A stretch of DNA of 64,000 bases from CAYWTS01 sp964461265 (GTDB lineage Bacteria; Bacteroidota; Ignavibacteria; Tepidaquicellales; OLB5). Shown one piece after another: positions 27,765 to 35,908 of this stretch. Every line of letters begins with the position of its first letter. Positions within the stretch are counted from its first letter, which is position 1. The translations under genes were made by a program, and so were the position numbers. The DNA is taken from the NCBI GenBank assembly GCA_964461265.1, contig CAYWTS010000003.1, forward strand, positions 62,001-126,000. The letters run 5' to 3'. The notes beneath the pieces are model-generated. The model saw nothing but the letters and a program-made list of their open reading frames with translations, was not told where the DNA came from and did not search any database.

Positions 27765-28652
27765 ATGAGAAAACAATTGTTACTAATTGTACCTCTTTTT
27801 CTTGCCTTAATTTATTTGTGCTCATGCAGTTCCGGACAATATAAAATAAAAGATCTTCCTGAAAGCCACGACACCGTAGGCGTTCAGTTAGATACTGCTG
27901 AACTTAAGGATTTTAAGCTTGTTGGTGAAAACAGCTTGAAAGGTAAAACCTTCAGAGTAAGAACTGCACCACTCGTGACATTTACTTTAATCGGTAATTA
28001 CAACCTTGGCTTCGCAGAACTTTCATCCAATTATGCAAACATACTTGATGCAGACCAGTTCAAACAGGGCGAAAATTTCGGCGTCAAGAACGGAATGGGT
28101 GTAATGTTAACCGCTAAAATTGCACTGCATAAAGAGGGAAATATTAGATTAAATATATCGGGTGCATATAACTTCTTTAAGAATGATTTGTTTGCAGATG
28201 CATCTCCTTACGGTAAGGTTAAATATAATGTTTTAACTTTTGGCGCAGGCATCGAAAATAATTTCAGCCCCAAATACAGGTTCAGACCTTATGTAGCAGG
28301 TGAGATAACAGGCAACTTAATTTCAGGAGATGCTACAATCAAAGATAGTGCAAACGCCCCTGAAACCAATTATAAAATAAAAAGCAGTTTCAGGATTGGA
28401 TACACTTTATACTCAGGCATTGAATACTTGATCACAAATCAATTCGGTTTAAATATCGGGGTAAAACTTACCAATTCAAACCAGGTACTTAAATCGTCAG
28501 AAGGCAGCGACTCTGATACCGAATTTAACTTAAGAGATAAGAAAGTTAATCCGAGGATAAAATTCTCCGGTTTTAAGAACTTCGTTTACGTTTCAATGTA
28601 TCTTGGTGTGAATGTTTACTTTGGTATAAAAGACATAACTTATAAGTTTTAA
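27765..28652 (+). CDS. Outer-membrane barrel paralog A (lipidated)
   Basis: 295 residues. Signal ending YLCSCSSGQYKIK gives a likely lipobox. From about residue 68: TAPLVTFTLIGNYNLGFAEL, then DQFKQGENFGVKNGMGVMLT, KIALHKEGNIRLNISGAYNF and KFSGFKNFVYVSMYLGVNVY. This sequence pattern is shared by three neighbours (28673, 30177, 30980), making a four-member paralog set. AGTAGGGGAAA lies 7 bases before the ATG. Predicted surface barrel partly similar to OmpA-like porin barrels; no known function. Confidence 0.75.
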   Translation: MRKQLLLIVPLFLALIYLCSCSSGQYKIKDLPESHDTVGVQLDTAELKDFKLVGENSLKGKTFRVRTAPLVTFTLIGNYNLGFAELSSNYANILDADQFKQGENFGVKNGMGVMLTAKIALHKEGNIRLNISGAYNFFKNDLFADASPYGKVKYNVLTFGAGIENNFSPKYRFRPYVAGEITGNLISGDATIKDSANAPETNYKIKSSFRIGYTLYSGIEYLITNQFGLNIGVKLTNSNQVLKSSEGSDSDTEFNLRDKKVNPRIKFSGFKNFVYVSMYLGVNVYFGIKDITYKF

Positions 28653-28672
28653 AAATTTAATCCTAACCACAT

Positions 28673-29530
28673 ATGTCAAAAATTATAAAAATTTTCGGTG
28701 TACTTTGCGTTTTGACCTTATTGATAACAACTTCTCTAGCACAGGATAACAAAGATACAACGCAAAATACTATTTTGAAAAAATATGTTGTGATACGGAA
28801 TTCACCGTCATTTACATTGCTGGTTAATATCAACTATTCACAGTCGGCACTTGAGCTTGCAGGCACTTTTAATGACGATTTCCGTTCGGACCAGTTTATG
28901 GATGGAGAAACATTCGGAACCGATAAAGGGATAGGCGGAAATATTATCGGTAAAATAGCTTTGGGCGACAAAGGCAACTGGAGAGCAACAGTATCTGCGT
29001 CATATAATTTGCTTAAATCATATCTTTTCGGCTCTAAGCCTACACTTGCCGACCAGGGGGAATCGAGTTTTAACGCATTCACATTCGGGCTGGGACTGGA
29101 AGATAACTTTACACCAAATCACAATTTCAAGATATATGCATCATTTGAACTGACTGCAAGTATGATTAACGGAAAAGCTAAAATGTGGGTTGATAACAGG
29201 CCTAATGAACCCTATACGTACGATGTCAAATTTAAAAACAGCTTCAGGGTAGGCTACTCAGTTGGTGGCGGAACAGAATATCTACTCAATGAAAATATTG
29301 GTCTAAATATCGGTGTAAGATTCTCACACTTGAATTTAATTGGAAAACAGGCAGTAGATATTAAAACAGCACCAATAGCAGGAGAAACACTGGAAATTGC
29401 CCTGCCCGACGGTTCTTCAAAAACATCAGTTCTTTTTTCGGGTGATAAAAACTTTGCTTTTTTCACAATTCAGGCTGGTATCTGTTTTTATTGGGGTATC
29501 AATGAAAAGAGATATAAGATAGGCTTGTAG
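28673..29530 (+). CDS. Outer-membrane barrel paralog B
   Basis: 285 residues with a conventional signal peptide (MSKIIKIFGVLCVLTLLITT, ending SLAQD) and no lipid cysteine. Shares with paralog A the blocks 'FRSDQFMDGETFGTDKGIGG', KIALGDKGNWRATVSASYN, FNAFTFGLGLEDNFTP and a C-terminal 'FTIQAGICFYWGI'. Starts 20 bp after paralog A stop; followed by a terminator, so the first three genes (27269, 27765, 28673) form one unit. Confidence 0.75.
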   Translation: MSKIIKIFGVLCVLTLLITTSLAQDNKDTTQNTILKKYVVIRNSPSFTLLVNINYSQSALELAGTFNDDFRSDQFMDGETFGTDKGIGGNIIGKIALGDKGNWRATVSASYNLLKSYLFGSKPTLADQGESSFNAFTFGLGLEDNFTPNHNFKIYASFELTASMINGKAKMWVDNRPNEPYTYDVKFKNSFRVGYSVGGGTEYLLNENIGLNIGVRFSHLNLIGKQAVDIKTAPIAGETLEIALPDGSSKTSVLFSGDKNFAFFTIQAGICFYWGINEKRYKIGL

Positions 29531-29556
29531 TATTTTCATAAAATTTTATTTTTTAT

Positions 29557-29589
29557 GGAGTATCGATTGTTTCGATACTCCTTTTTTTT
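29557..29589 (+). terminator. Intrinsic terminator after barrel paralog B
   Basis: A perfect 10-bp stem (GGAGTATCGA / TCGATACTCC) with a 5-base loop followed by a T8 run. It ends the first SPOR-barrel module. Confidence 0.92.
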
Positions 29590-29732
29590 AAAATTTTGAT
29601 AATCCCATATTTGAACTTCAAGTAAAGCTTTCTTTCTTTGCGCTTAATTTGTTAAAGAAAAAAAAGTTTTCTATAAAAAATAAAAAATCACTTGACTTTC
29701 CGTTGCTTTTCACTTATATTTACATTAAGTTA

Positions 29733-30167
29733 ATGTCAATAAAGAAAATAGATATTATTTTTTATCTTTTTCTAATAATTGGTATTACCGGGTGCGGTTC
29801 CGGAGAATATGACATTAATGAAACAACCGTTGAATATACTGAAAAAACGCTTAAATATGATACCTTAATAATACTTTCCTCAGATACCTCATTACATACA
29901 ACACAAAAAGAAGAACAACTTCAAATAAAAACAGAGATATGTTCTTTTACCGTCCAAATTGGTGCTTTTGCAAATGAATCGAACTTCCAGCGGTTCTATG
30001 AAAATGCAAAAAGAGTCATTGGCAACAATGTTTATTACAGAATTATCAATAGTATTTACAGAATTAGAATAGGAGAATTTAACTCAAAAAGTGAAGCATT
30101 AAAGCTTTTAGAAAAAGTAAAAGCTCTTGGTTATTTTGATGCTTTCGTATTAACAACTAAAAAGTAA
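29733..30167 (+). CDS. SPOR-domain lipoprotein (copy 2)
   Basis: The frame is open from 29649, but ATG 29733 (MSIKKIDIIFYLFLIIGITG) precedes lipidation Cys at position 21 of the resulting 144-residue protein and is preferred. A short linker leads to the SPOR domain: FTVQIGAFANESNFQRFY ... VYYRIINSIYRIRIGEF ... EALKLLEKVKALGYFDAFV. The 'EYDINETTVEYTE' segment after the cysteine parallels 'SYDIEEVEEEST' of copy 1, supporting a duplication. It is followed at 30177 by the second pair of barrel paralogs. Confidence 0.88.
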   Translation: MSIKKIDIIFYLFLIIGITGCGSGEYDINETTVEYTEKTLKYDTLIILSSDTSLHTTQKEEQLQIKTEICSFTVQIGAFANESNFQRFYENAKRVIGNNVYYRIINSIYRIRIGEFNSKSEALKLLEKVKALGYFDAFVLTTKK

Positions 30168-30176
30168 AGAAATTTA

Positions 30177-30983
30177 GTGAAAATATCATTAAATAAAACC
30201 TTTCTTAGCTGTATAATTATTTTGGCATTTTCAACCGTTTTATTTTCCCAGGATACTTCATACCACAGCCTTGCAACTCAAAAAATCCTGAAAATGATAA
30301 AATCCGGAAAGGCACCGGTTTTCACAATTCAACTTAGTTTTTTGTATAATGTCGGATTGATGGATATGGCTTCGGATGATAACACATCCTTTAAAAGAGA
30401 TGATTTTATTGGCGGCAGAAATTTCGGGACACGCTATGGTATCGGAGGAATAATTATAGGTAAAATAGCTCTTCATAAAGCAGGAAATGTAAGACTGAAC
30501 ATTATTTCAGCATACAATCGTTTCCAGAGTGATTTAATAATTTCCAGTTCAACTGAAGGTAAAGTATTGTATAACGTTTTTTCATGGGGAGTTGGACTTG
30601 AAAACTGTTTTAACGCTGATAGAAGATTTAAACCATATATAGGATTTGAACTGCAAGGAAGTTTAATTAACGGCAATGCAACAATTAATACCGATACTTC
30701 CAGCTTTAGCTTAAAAATTAAAAACAGCTTTCGCTTCGGTGCATCACTTAACTTTGGATTCGAGTATGTTGTTGCAAAAGCTTTCGGCCTCAATCTGGGA
30801 ATTAAATTCACTAATGCAAACCTGCTCTTAAAAGAATCCAAAACAAGCTCGAATCCTGATGAAATTTACCTTAACGACGAAACTGTAACACCAAAAATAC
30901 CTTACTCGGGATGGAAACAGTTCTTTTATGCATCATTTAATGCCGGTGTAAATATTTATTTCGGGGCAAAGCATAAGAAATGA
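30177..30983 (+). CDS. Outer-membrane barrel paralog C
   Basis: 268 residues, GTG start with a signal peptide (MKISLNKTFLSCIIILAFST then VLFSQD). Carries the shared blocks 'KAPVFTIQLSFLYNVG', 'DDFIGGRNFGTRYGIGG', KIALHKAGNVRLNIISAYN and 'GVGLENCFNADRRFKPYIG', ending ASFNAGVNIYFGAKH. It is closest in layout to paralog A. Its stop overlaps the start of paralog D (ATGA), so C and D are translated together. Confidence 0.75.
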   Translation: MKISLNKTFLSCIIILAFSTVLFSQDTSYHSLATQKILKMIKSGKAPVFTIQLSFLYNVGLMDMASDDNTSFKRDDFIGGRNFGTRYGIGGIIIGKIALHKAGNVRLNIISAYNRFQSDLIISSSTEGKVLYNVFSWGVGLENCFNADRRFKPYIGFELQGSLINGNATINTDTSSFSLKIKNSFRFGASLNFGFEYVVAKAFGLNLGIKFTNANLLLKESKTSSNPDEIYLNDETVTPKIPYSGWKQFFYASFNAGVNIYFGAKHKK

Positions 30984-31810
30984 GAAAAGTATTTTTCATA
31001 TTACCGTTTCTTGTATTAATTTTGTTTTGTACTGCAAACCTCTTAGCACAGGTTGAAATAAAAGTCGATACGATAAAAACCACGAAAACACGTACACTTC
31101 GAATAATAACAACACGTACAGCTCCAAAATTCATACTGCAGCTCAGCGGTGGATGGAATTTCGGAGCTATGGAGCTTTCAGGTCATAATGGAGGATTCAG
31201 TTCATACGATTTTCGTTCAGGCAAAAGTTTTTGTGCACGAAACGGCTTTGGTGTAAATCTGTCGGCAAAATACCCGCTGGGTAAGGAAGCTCACTTCTGG
31301 CTGGTTGCACTTGCCGGATTTAACCGCTTCCAGAGTAATCTTGTAGCAAGCAACGATGATGAAGGTAAAATCGCTTATAATGCACTCTCGGGAGGATTGG
31401 GACTTGACTATAATTTCACTCCAACTCACCGCGTGAAGTATTTCTTTGGAGCAAATGCTCTGTTCAGCATCATAAACGGAAAGGCTACTATCAGAGACAA
31501 TGTTTTGCAGACAAACACTGAAGTGAAAATTAAATGGTCGTCTAGAATCGGATATTCTGCATACATGGGTCTGGAATACTCAATTGAAAATAATTTCGGT
31601 TTGAATTGCGGGGTAAGGTTCACTCATGCCAATTTACTATTGAAAGAATCACAGGAACCTGTAAATAACGAGATAACGCTTAACGATAAAAGCTTAAATA
31701 CAGGAAGTCAAATTACTTATTCAGGCTGGAAACAGTTTGCTTACGTTACCACGTATGCCGGTGTCAGTATTTATTTCAGAGTTAAAGAAAGAAAATATAA
31801 GCTGCCCTAA
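30980..31810 (+). CDS. Outer-membrane barrel paralog D
   Basis: 276 residues; signal peptide MRKVFFILPFLVLILFCTAN (cleavage near LLAQ). Shared blocks: 'TAPKFILQLSGGWNFGAMEL', 'YDFRSGKSFCARNGFGVNLS', 'LVALAGFNRFQSNL', 'GGLGLDYNFTPTHRVKYF' and C-terminal 'YSGWKQFAYVTTYAGVSIYF', the last nearly identical to paralog C (YSGWKQFFYASFNAGVNIYF). Ends the locus; lon converges from the other strand 45 bp later. Confidence 0.75.
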   Translation: MRKVFFILPFLVLILFCTANLLAQVEIKVDTIKTTKTRTLRIITTRTAPKFILQLSGGWNFGAMELSGHNGGFSSYDFRSGKSFCARNGFGVNLSAKYPLGKEAHFWLVALAGFNRFQSNLVASNDDEGKIAYNALSGGLGLDYNFTPTHRVKYFFGANALFSIINGKATIRDNVLQTNTEVKIKWSSRIGYSAYMGLEYSIENNFGLNCGVRFTHANLLLKESQEPVNNEITLNDKSLNTGSQITYSGWKQFAYVTTYAGVSIYFRVKERKYKLP

Positions 31811-31854
31811 GATGTAAACTATGAAAGTCTTTAAAACTTTGATAATTTTTGATG

Positions 31855-34305
31855 CTACTTCCTAAACTTCTTCTTAAACACATTATTCAAAGCATCATCA
31901 ATCTTTTCCACTGTTATAATACTAAGTCCTTCTAGCACTTCTTCTGGAACTTCTTTTAAATCTTTCTTATTATCAGCCGGAATAATGACAGTTTTTATGC
32001 CTCTGCGTTGTGCAGCAAGGAGTTTTTCATTTAATCCGCCAATAGGAAGTATCTCACCTCTTAAAGTTATTTCGCCTGTCATTGCAACGTTAGACTTTGT
32101 CGGATTATCTGTAAGAGCTGATATCATCGCTATAGTTAGTGTAATGCCAGCAGAAGGCCCGTCTTTAGGAATGGCACCTTCAGGGATATGTATATGAATT
32201 TCTTTGTTTTTGAAGAAATTATCCGGTAAACCGAATTTTTTTGAGTTGCTTCGTATGTACGATAAACCTGCCAAAGCAGATTCTTTCATTATATCTCCAA
32301 GCTGACCTGTTAATGTAAGCTTTTCCTTGCCCGGCATTACACAAACCTCAATATCAAGCATATCGCCTCCCATCGATGTCCAAGCAAGCCCGTTTGCCGT
32401 ACCAACACGATCGACTTTATCTGCAATTTTTTCCTTAAATTTTACAACGCCTAAATATCTTTCTACATCCTCGGGTGTAACCTTGAACTTTACTTTCTTT
32501 GACTTAGCCAATTTTGAACCATCTTGCTTTTGCTTTGCATGCGTGAATACTATTTCCCGTGCTATCTTCCTCATCAAGGAGGCAATTTCTCGTTCAAGAT
32601 TTCTGACCCCTGCTTCTCTAGTGTAAGAATTAATAATTTTCTTAATTGTTTCTGAAGGAATTTCTATTTCATCCTCATCCAGCCCATGCTCTCTGAAAAG
32701 TTTTGGCAATAAGTGCCGTTTCGCTATTTCCACTTTCTCATGTTCAAGGTAACCGTGAAGCTCAATAATTTCCATCCTGTCCTGAAGGGGAAGCGGAATC
32801 GCGTACTGCACATTTGCAGTTGTAATGAATAAGACTTTAGAGAGGTCATAATCCACATCAAGGTAATGGTCGTTAAAGGTATAATTCTGTTCAGGGTCAA
32901 GTGCTTCAAGCAATGCGCTTGCGGGGTCACCGCGGAAATCCATTCCCATCTTATCAATTTCATCCATCAGTATTACGGGATTCGATTTTCCCGCCCGTCT
33001 CATCGATTGAATTATCTTGCCGGGCATCGAGCCGATATATGTCCGCCTGTGCCCGCGTATTTCGGCTTCATCCCTGACACCTCCAAGCGAAATACGGACA
33101 AACTTCCTGTTCAAAGCTCTTGCAATTGATTTACCAAGTGATGTTTTGCCAACACCCGGCGGACCTACGAAGCAGAGTATCTGCGCCCTGCCTTTAAACT
33201 CCGATTTGTCTTTCTTCCATTTGCTCTGAGTGTAGATATTATTAATTACGGCGATATGCTCCAGTATTCTTTCCTTTGGCTTTTTTAAACTGTAATGGTC
33301 TTCATCGAGTATTTTCTGTGCATTTATTATATCAAGATTATCCTGTGAAAACTCATACCATGGAACATTAAGCATCCAGTCGAGGTAATTACGTGAAACA
33401 GTGGCTTCGGGAGACATCGGGGGCGTCTTTTTAAGCTTGGTAAATTCTTCCCATGCTTTTTCTTTTACCTCTTTCGGCATTTTAGATTTCTTTATCTGAT
33501 CACGCAGTTTAACAAATTCCGGGTCGGTTTCATCTTCTTCGCCAAGCTCTTCCTGCAAAATTCTTATCTGTTCCTGCACAATGAATTTCCTCTGGTTTTT
33601 CTGCATGCTGGTTGAAACCTTTGACTCGATTTCTTTTTCTACCTGCAAAATGTTCATTTCGCGAGTAAGCAGGTTCACAAGCTCATAGAACTGTGCCTTA
33701 ATGTTTGTTGTCTCAAGTATCTTTTGTTTGTTACTTATCGATACGTTAATAGTTGAAGCAATGTAGTAGAGTTTCCGGTCAAATTCTTTTATCGGTTCAT
33801 AAGCTGTCCATGTTTCCTGAGGTATGTTGCGGTTAGAGTTAATATATTCCTGGAAAAGCTTATCAGCACGTCGGGTAAGTGCTTCAAGTTCTATAGAGTA
33901 ATCTATTTTGGGGAATTTATATTCCACCTCAGCTTTGATATATTCATCGACCATGAACCTTAACACCTTTGCCTGAACGATACCATCCACCAGCACCTTA
34001 ATCAGGTTATTGGGAAGCTTAATTACCTGTATAACCCTCGCAACAGTTCCGAAGGTATACAAACTTTTGGGTTCCGGGTCTTCTATCCTGGGGTCTTTTT
34101 GTGCAACAAGAAGTATATATTTTTCGTGTTCAAGTCCCTGGTTGATTGCTTTTATGGTCGATTCACGCCCTGCAAGGATGGGATACATCATATAAGGAAA
34201 AATAACAATATCCCTGAGCGGAATTACAGGTACAACGCTTGGTATTATGCCTTTTGAACCTTCTTGTCCGCCGGGTATTACAACAGTTTCGGGTTTTTCA
34301 TTCAT
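31855..34305 (-). CDS. lon: ATP-dependent protease Lon
   Basis: 816 residues, standard Lon length. N-terminal LAN substrate domain (about 20-215) starting VPLRDIVIFPYMMYPI; coiled linker; AAA+ domain with Walker A CFVGPPGVGKTSLGKS and Walker B VILMDEIDKMG; C-terminal S16 protease domain with the catalytic serine in PKDGPSAGITLTIAM and lysine in GLNEKLLAAQRRG. Degrades misfolded and regulatory proteins in the cytoplasm. Its N-terminal extension (about 25 residues, VVIPGGQEGSKGIIP) is ordinary. Nothing odd seen. Confidence 0.97.
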   Translation of the reverse strand: MNEKPETVVIPGGQEGSKGIIPSVVPVIPLRDIVIFPYMMYPILAGRESTIKAINQGLEHEKYILLVAQKDPRIEDPEPKSLYTFGTVARVIQVIKLPNNLIKVLVDGIVQAKVLRFMVDEYIKAEVEYKFPKIDYSIELEALTRRADKLFQEYINSNRNIPQETWTAYEPIKEFDRKLYYIASTINVSISNKQKILETTNIKAQFYELVNLLTREMNILQVEKEIESKVSTSMQKNQRKFIVQEQIRILQEELGEEDETDPEFVKLRDQIKKSKMPKEVKEKAWEEFTKLKKTPPMSPEATVSRNYLDWMLNVPWYEFSQDNLDIINAQKILDEDHYSLKKPKERILEHIAVINNIYTQSKWKKDKSEFKGRAQILCFVGPPGVGKTSLGKSIARALNRKFVRISLGGVRDEAEIRGHRRTYIGSMPGKIIQSMRRAGKSNPVILMDEIDKMGMDFRGDPASALLEALDPEQNYTFNDHYLDVDYDLSKVLFITTANVQYAIPLPLQDRMEIIELHGYLEHEKVEIAKRHLLPKLFREHGLDEDEIEIPSETIKKIINSYTREAGVRNLEREIASLMRKIAREIVFTHAKQKQDGSKLAKSKKVKFKVTPEDVERYLGVVKFKEKIADKVDRVGTANGLAWTSMGGDMLDIEVCVMPGKEKLTLTGQLGDIMKESALAGLSYIRSNSKKFGLPDNFFKNKEIHIHIPEGAIPKDGPSAGITLTIAMISALTDNPTKSNVAMTGEITLRGEILPIGGLNEKLLAAQRRGIKTVIIPADNKKDLKEVPEEVLEGLSIITVEKIDDALNNVFKKKFRK

Positions 34306-34374
34306 ATTACAAAATTATTTCAGATTCATAGATAGTTCAATGAAAGAAATGGTTTATTGTTGTAATATGCAGAT

Positions 34375-34403
34375 AAGAGGTTGTTAATTATTAACAGCCT
34401 CTT
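34375..34403. terminator. Long hairpin between lon and the small gene at 34459
   Basis: AAGAGGTTGTTAAT and ATTAACAGCCTCTT form a 14-bp stem with one G-U pair around a single central T. It lies just past the stop of the minus-strand 34459 gene; a T-tract is poor on either strand, so a processing or termination role is uncertain. Confidence 0.45.
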
Positions 34404-34458
34404 TAATTACGTATGTTTAAGTGAATTATTACTTGAGTAATCCCGAGCAATCGGGATT

Positions 34459-34698
34459 TCAAAGGTAACTGCTCGTTGACTTTAATGCATCTCTCTGTTC
34501 GGTTGCATTTTTATAAGCATTACGCGGTATAGTATCATAAGTGTATGAACGCTGTAAATAATACCATTTGTATCTCTTTAAAAGTGCATCGCTTTCTTCT
34601 TCTTCCTGTGAAAATACATTAATATCAGCTTTTAAGAAAATAAAAACCAGAAACAAGAAAAATGAAAAGGTACAAAAATTTTTGTTTGTTTTTTCCAT
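34459..34698 (-). CDS. Small secreted protein related to the N-terminus of the protein at 39420
   Basis: 79 residues: signal segment MEKTNKNFCTFSFFLFLVFIFLKADINVFSQ, then RYKWYYLQRSYTYDTIPRNAYKNA and a stop. The segment after the signal matches residues ~40-70 of the large BNR/VPS10-like protein (DWFYYQRAYPLDEIPMEKYFDAM). It is either a truncated remnant of such a gene or a stand-alone short version. A GC-rich CCCGA...TCGGG hairpin follows its stop (34442-34457). ATG start with a GAATTAAAA context. Confidence 0.5.
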   Translation of the reverse strand: MEKTNKNFCTFSFFLFLVFIFLKADINVFSQEEEESDALLKRYKWYYLQRSYTYDTIPRNAYKNATEQRDALKSTSSYL

Positions 34699-35140
34699 TT
34701 TAATTCCTTTCTATGGAACATTTTTTTTTATTTTGTTAATTAATTTAAATAAATAGGCAGACAATTAGGAGTTAAGCCCAAAACGGGCATAACAATCCCA
34801 AAATGCAAAAAACGGGGACCCCTGCCAATATTATTTATACCAGTTGTTCCCGTATTGCCTATTATTCAAGAGAACCTCCTTTAGGTTATAATTTGGCTAA
34901 TGATATTTATATAATTAAACAAAATTTGTTTTTACTCTTAAATACAAAAATATATAAAATATTGTTTTGTCAATACCTAAGCTTTGTTAATTTAATTAAT
35001 GTATCTTAAAAAGCTTACTTTTTTCTAAAAAAAGTTTATTTTATTATTATCAATATTTGCTTAAAAGCAATTAATACATATTTTTGCAACTTTAATATTT
35101 TATAAACGTTTTAATTTTAAAATAACTAAAGGAGTATTAC
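34699..35140. other. Intergenic region without a supported gene
   Basis: About 440 bp, AT-rich. Visible: a short GCCC-aaaac-GGGC hairpin (34773-34786) and an AACCTcctttAGGTT hairpin (about 34872-34886). The single + strand ORF here (68 codons) has no recognisable pattern. The promoter of the downstream lipoprotein gene should lie in the last ~100 bases, but no clear match was found. Confidence 0.4.
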
Positions 35141-35653
35141 TTGAAAAAATCAATAAATGCAAACATCTTGTTTTTAGTTTGTGCTGTTTTAATTACGGTA
35201 TTTATCATTGCCTGCAGTGAAAACACTACAACAAACACACAGAATCCCGGCACACCGGAAGCAGGTACTATGAGCGGAACAATTACATTTTATGATACTA
35301 ACCGCGTTTACAGCAGCAATGGTTATTATGATTTATCAGCTTATTCAAGCTGGCCGCCAACAGGTGCACCAAACGGAAGCGATACTATTAAGCTTACTAA
35401 AAACGGCAACCAGTACATTGGAACATTTAAAGTAAAAGGGCTGACAGGCGGCGGTTCTTACGTTTTAGTTGCAGCTTGGATAAAAACACCATACGGTCCC
35501 GGCTCGGTTTACGTTCAGGGTGTAAGAGGATGTGATACTAACAGAACCTGTTACTTTGTAAATCCGAAACGCGATACTCTGCCAACAAACCAGGGACTTG
35601 AAAACCTGAACTTTAACGCAGCATTGGATACGACCAGTAAAGTAAGATTTTAA
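35141..35653 (+). CDS. Lipoprotein with a GTITF-DTN domain
   Basis: 170 residues, TTG start preceded by AAAGGAG (a strong ribosome site, 7 bases away). Lipoprotein signal ends FIIACSENTTTN. The mature part is one domain: GTMSGTITFYDTNRVYSSNG, 'SAYSSWPPTGAPNGSDTIKL', 'NGNQYIGTFKVKGLTGG', 'VQGVRGCDTNRTCYF' and 'LNFNAALDT'. The same domain forms the C-terminus of the lipoprotein at 18128-19231. No known family recognised. Downstream hairpin 35661-35697. Confidence 0.7.
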   Translation: MKKSINANILFLVCAVLITVFIIACSENTTTNTQNPGTPEAGTMSGTITFYDTNRVYSSNGYYDLSAYSSWPPTGAPNGSDTIKLTKNGNQYIGTFKVKGLTGGGSYVLVAAWIKTPYGPGSVYVQGVRGCDTNRTCYFVNPKRDTLPTNQGLENLNFNAALDTTSKVRF

Positions 35654-35660
35654 ATAATCT

Positions 35661-35700
35661 ATTCCCGCAGCCCCGATAAAATTGGGGGCGTAGCGGGAAA
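35661..35700 (+). terminator. Nested hairpin after the lipoprotein gene
   Basis: Outer arms TTCCCGC/GCGGGAA enclose GCCCC/GGGGGC; the tail AAAATAAT is poor in T, so this may be a repeat-derived hairpin that also ends transcription. Confidence 0.4.
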
Positions 35701-35748
35701 ATAATCTGTAGAATAAAATACTTTTAAGCTGAAGATTCAATATTGTTT

Positions 35749-35815
35749 CGCTCCTACGGAGCTGGTTATACTTTTTTTATAGAATTCTACAAATATTTCG
35801 CTCCTAACGGAGCTA
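35749..35815. repeat. Pair of AGCTCCGTTAGGAGCG repeats
   Basis: Two inverted hairpin repeats, CGCTCCTACGGAGCT at about 35750-35764 and CGCTCCTAACGGAGCT at about 35799-35814, separated by AT-rich sequence containing TAGAATTCTAC. Same motif, opposite orientation, as in the MITE-like element at 8632 and, in degenerate form, at about 60590-60606. Confidence 0.65.
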
Positions 35816-35908
35816 ATATCTGAATACAACTTTCTGATTCTGTTTAATAAAAATAAATCCTTTGAAAAATCATATAACAATTGGCTTCAAATAACTACTG
35901 AAGCTATT

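Noticed and set aside
34803..35009. 68-codon plus-strand ORF before the lipoprotein gene
   Set aside because: No domain, no signal sequence, random-looking composition in AT-rich intergenic DNA.
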